DNA of 6,893 nt from an uncultured Bacillota bacterium (GTDB taxonomy: Bacteria; Bacillota; Clostridia; Peptostreptococcales; Anaerovoracaceae), in assembly GCA_946408315.1 (NCBI GenBank), contig CAMJRV010000126.1:1-6893 (forward strand), in the 5' to 3' direction. Positions 6,543 to 6,893 of this stretch are shown here, one piece after another; position 1 is the first letter of the stretch, and the number at the start of each line of letters is the position of its first letter. Made by a program: the position numbers and the translations under genes. Under the pieces are notes generated by a model. It made no database searches. It saw only the letters and a list, made by a program, of their open reading frames with translations, and was not told the origin of the DNA.

Positions 6543-6576
6543 CCTCCGCTTTCCTCGATAGACGGAATGGCGGGGG
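6543..6576 (+). promoter_or_regulatory. Stem-loop in the ileS leader
   Basis: CCTCCGC (6543-6549) pairs with GCGGGGG (6570-6576), seven pairs with one G-U. Inside, TTCC (6551-6554) pairs with GGAA (6564-6567) around a 9-nt loop. There is no T-run after it, so it is not an intrinsic terminator. No AGGGTGGNACCGCG T-box sequence is present in the 6434-6614 gap. It could affect mRNA stability or translation; function is unknown. Confidence 0.4.
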
Positions 6577-6614
6577 CATGTCACGATAGAAAAATGAAAA
6601 AAGGAAGATGGAAG

Positions 6615-6893
6615 ATGTTTGAGAATTTATCGGAGAAAGCCATTGCCGATCTGCAAAATGAACAGGCAGACCAATGGGAAAAGGAAGACCTCTTAGAAAA
6701 GTGTGTAACGACGAGGAAGGGGATGCCTTCCTTCGTGTTTTATGAAGGGCCGCCGACGGCAAACGGAAGGCCGGGAATTCATCACGTGATCGCCCGTGCC
6801 CTCAAGGACTCCGTATGTCGCTACAAGACGATGCAGGGTTATGAAGTGAAGCGGAAGGCGGGCTGGGATACCCACGGACTCCCTGTGGAGATC
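6615..6893 (+). CDS. ileS: Isoleucyl-tRNA synthetase, N-terminal part (3' cut by window)
   Basis: The first 93 codons of a class I aminoacyl-tRNA synthetase that charges tRNA-Ile; a full protein would be about 1,000 residues. The catalytic-domain entry is clear: [16 protein letters not shown] (42-57) covers the HIGH signature region, followed by the LKD...[10 protein letters not shown] stretch and [10 protein letters not shown] (83-92), the conserved isoleucine/valine-type motif. The four-residue HIGH position reads GIHH here, which I recall as normal for this Clostridia/Bacteroidetes-type IleS; the layout is closer to the eukaryote-like (type 2) group than to Bacillus type 1. The ATG at 6615 follows AAGGAAG (6601-6607) by 7 bp. 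An ATG at 6608 in another frame runs into a stop within four codons. ValS is the main alternative and I think it less likely. It has its own promoter. Confidence 0.88.
   Translation, partial: MFENLSEKAIADLQNEQADQWEKEDLLEKCVTTRKGMPSFVFYEGPPTANGRPGIHHVIARALKDSVCRYKTMQGYEVKRKAGWDTHGLPVEI

Noticed and set aside
6434..6614. T-box riboswitch before ileS
   Set aside because: The gap is short, no AGGGTGG-type conserved sequence is present, and there is no terminator/antiterminator pair.
1..6893. CRISPR array, insertion sequence, phage genes or tRNA/rRNA genes
   Set aside because: No spaced direct repeats, transposase, terminal repeats with target duplications, or cloverleaf-forming sequences were seen.

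Overview
The window looks like chromosomal DNA of an anaerobic, amino-acid-using Firmicute (class Clostridia is my best guess). This rests on AGGAGG-type ribosome binding sites, tightly packed genes, a sigma-54 enhancer-protein / amino-acid permease arrangement, and an IleS N-terminus of the type I associate with Clostridia and Bacteroidetes. I cannot name a genus. Every complete gene lies on the + strand, and both ends of the window cut through genes.

Left part (1-3289), amino-acid transport. It opens with the last 60 codons of a regulator ending in a Fis-type helix-turn-helix, probably a sigma-54 activator. Its stop overlaps the start of a 472-residue APC permease. A compact Rho-independent terminator (1633-1661) closes that unit. 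The next gap holds a well-spaced -24/-12 (sigma-54) promoter (1767-1782) and, further upstream, a TGAAAA-N7-TTTTCA dyad (1692-1710) placed where an activator site is expected. This promoter should drive a second, LysP-like permease (1829-3289). The likely logic is that the upstream activator responds to a metabolite and turns on at least the second permease through RNA polymerase-sigma-54.

Middle (3290-6433), a four-gene run. A 17-bp perfect inverted repeat with a T-run (3339-3416) separates the permease from the run and carries a TATAAT box in its loop. The genes are an Sfp-type 4'-phosphopantetheinyl transferase, a DMT/EamA-family transporter, an MBL-fold hydrolase (COG1237-like) and recX. 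They are separated by 7 bp, a 4-bp ATGA overlap and 18 bp, so they are probably one transcript. No common pathway is evident.

Right part (6434-6893). A 181-bp gap carries a good sigma-70-type promoter and a leader hairpin, followed by the first 93 codons of ileS. I see no T-box motif in this leader.

I see no CRISPR array, tRNA, rRNA, insertion sequence or phage gene. No clearly new multi-gene system is evident; the most interesting items are the sigma-54 control region and the insulator-like hairpin with a promoter in its loop.
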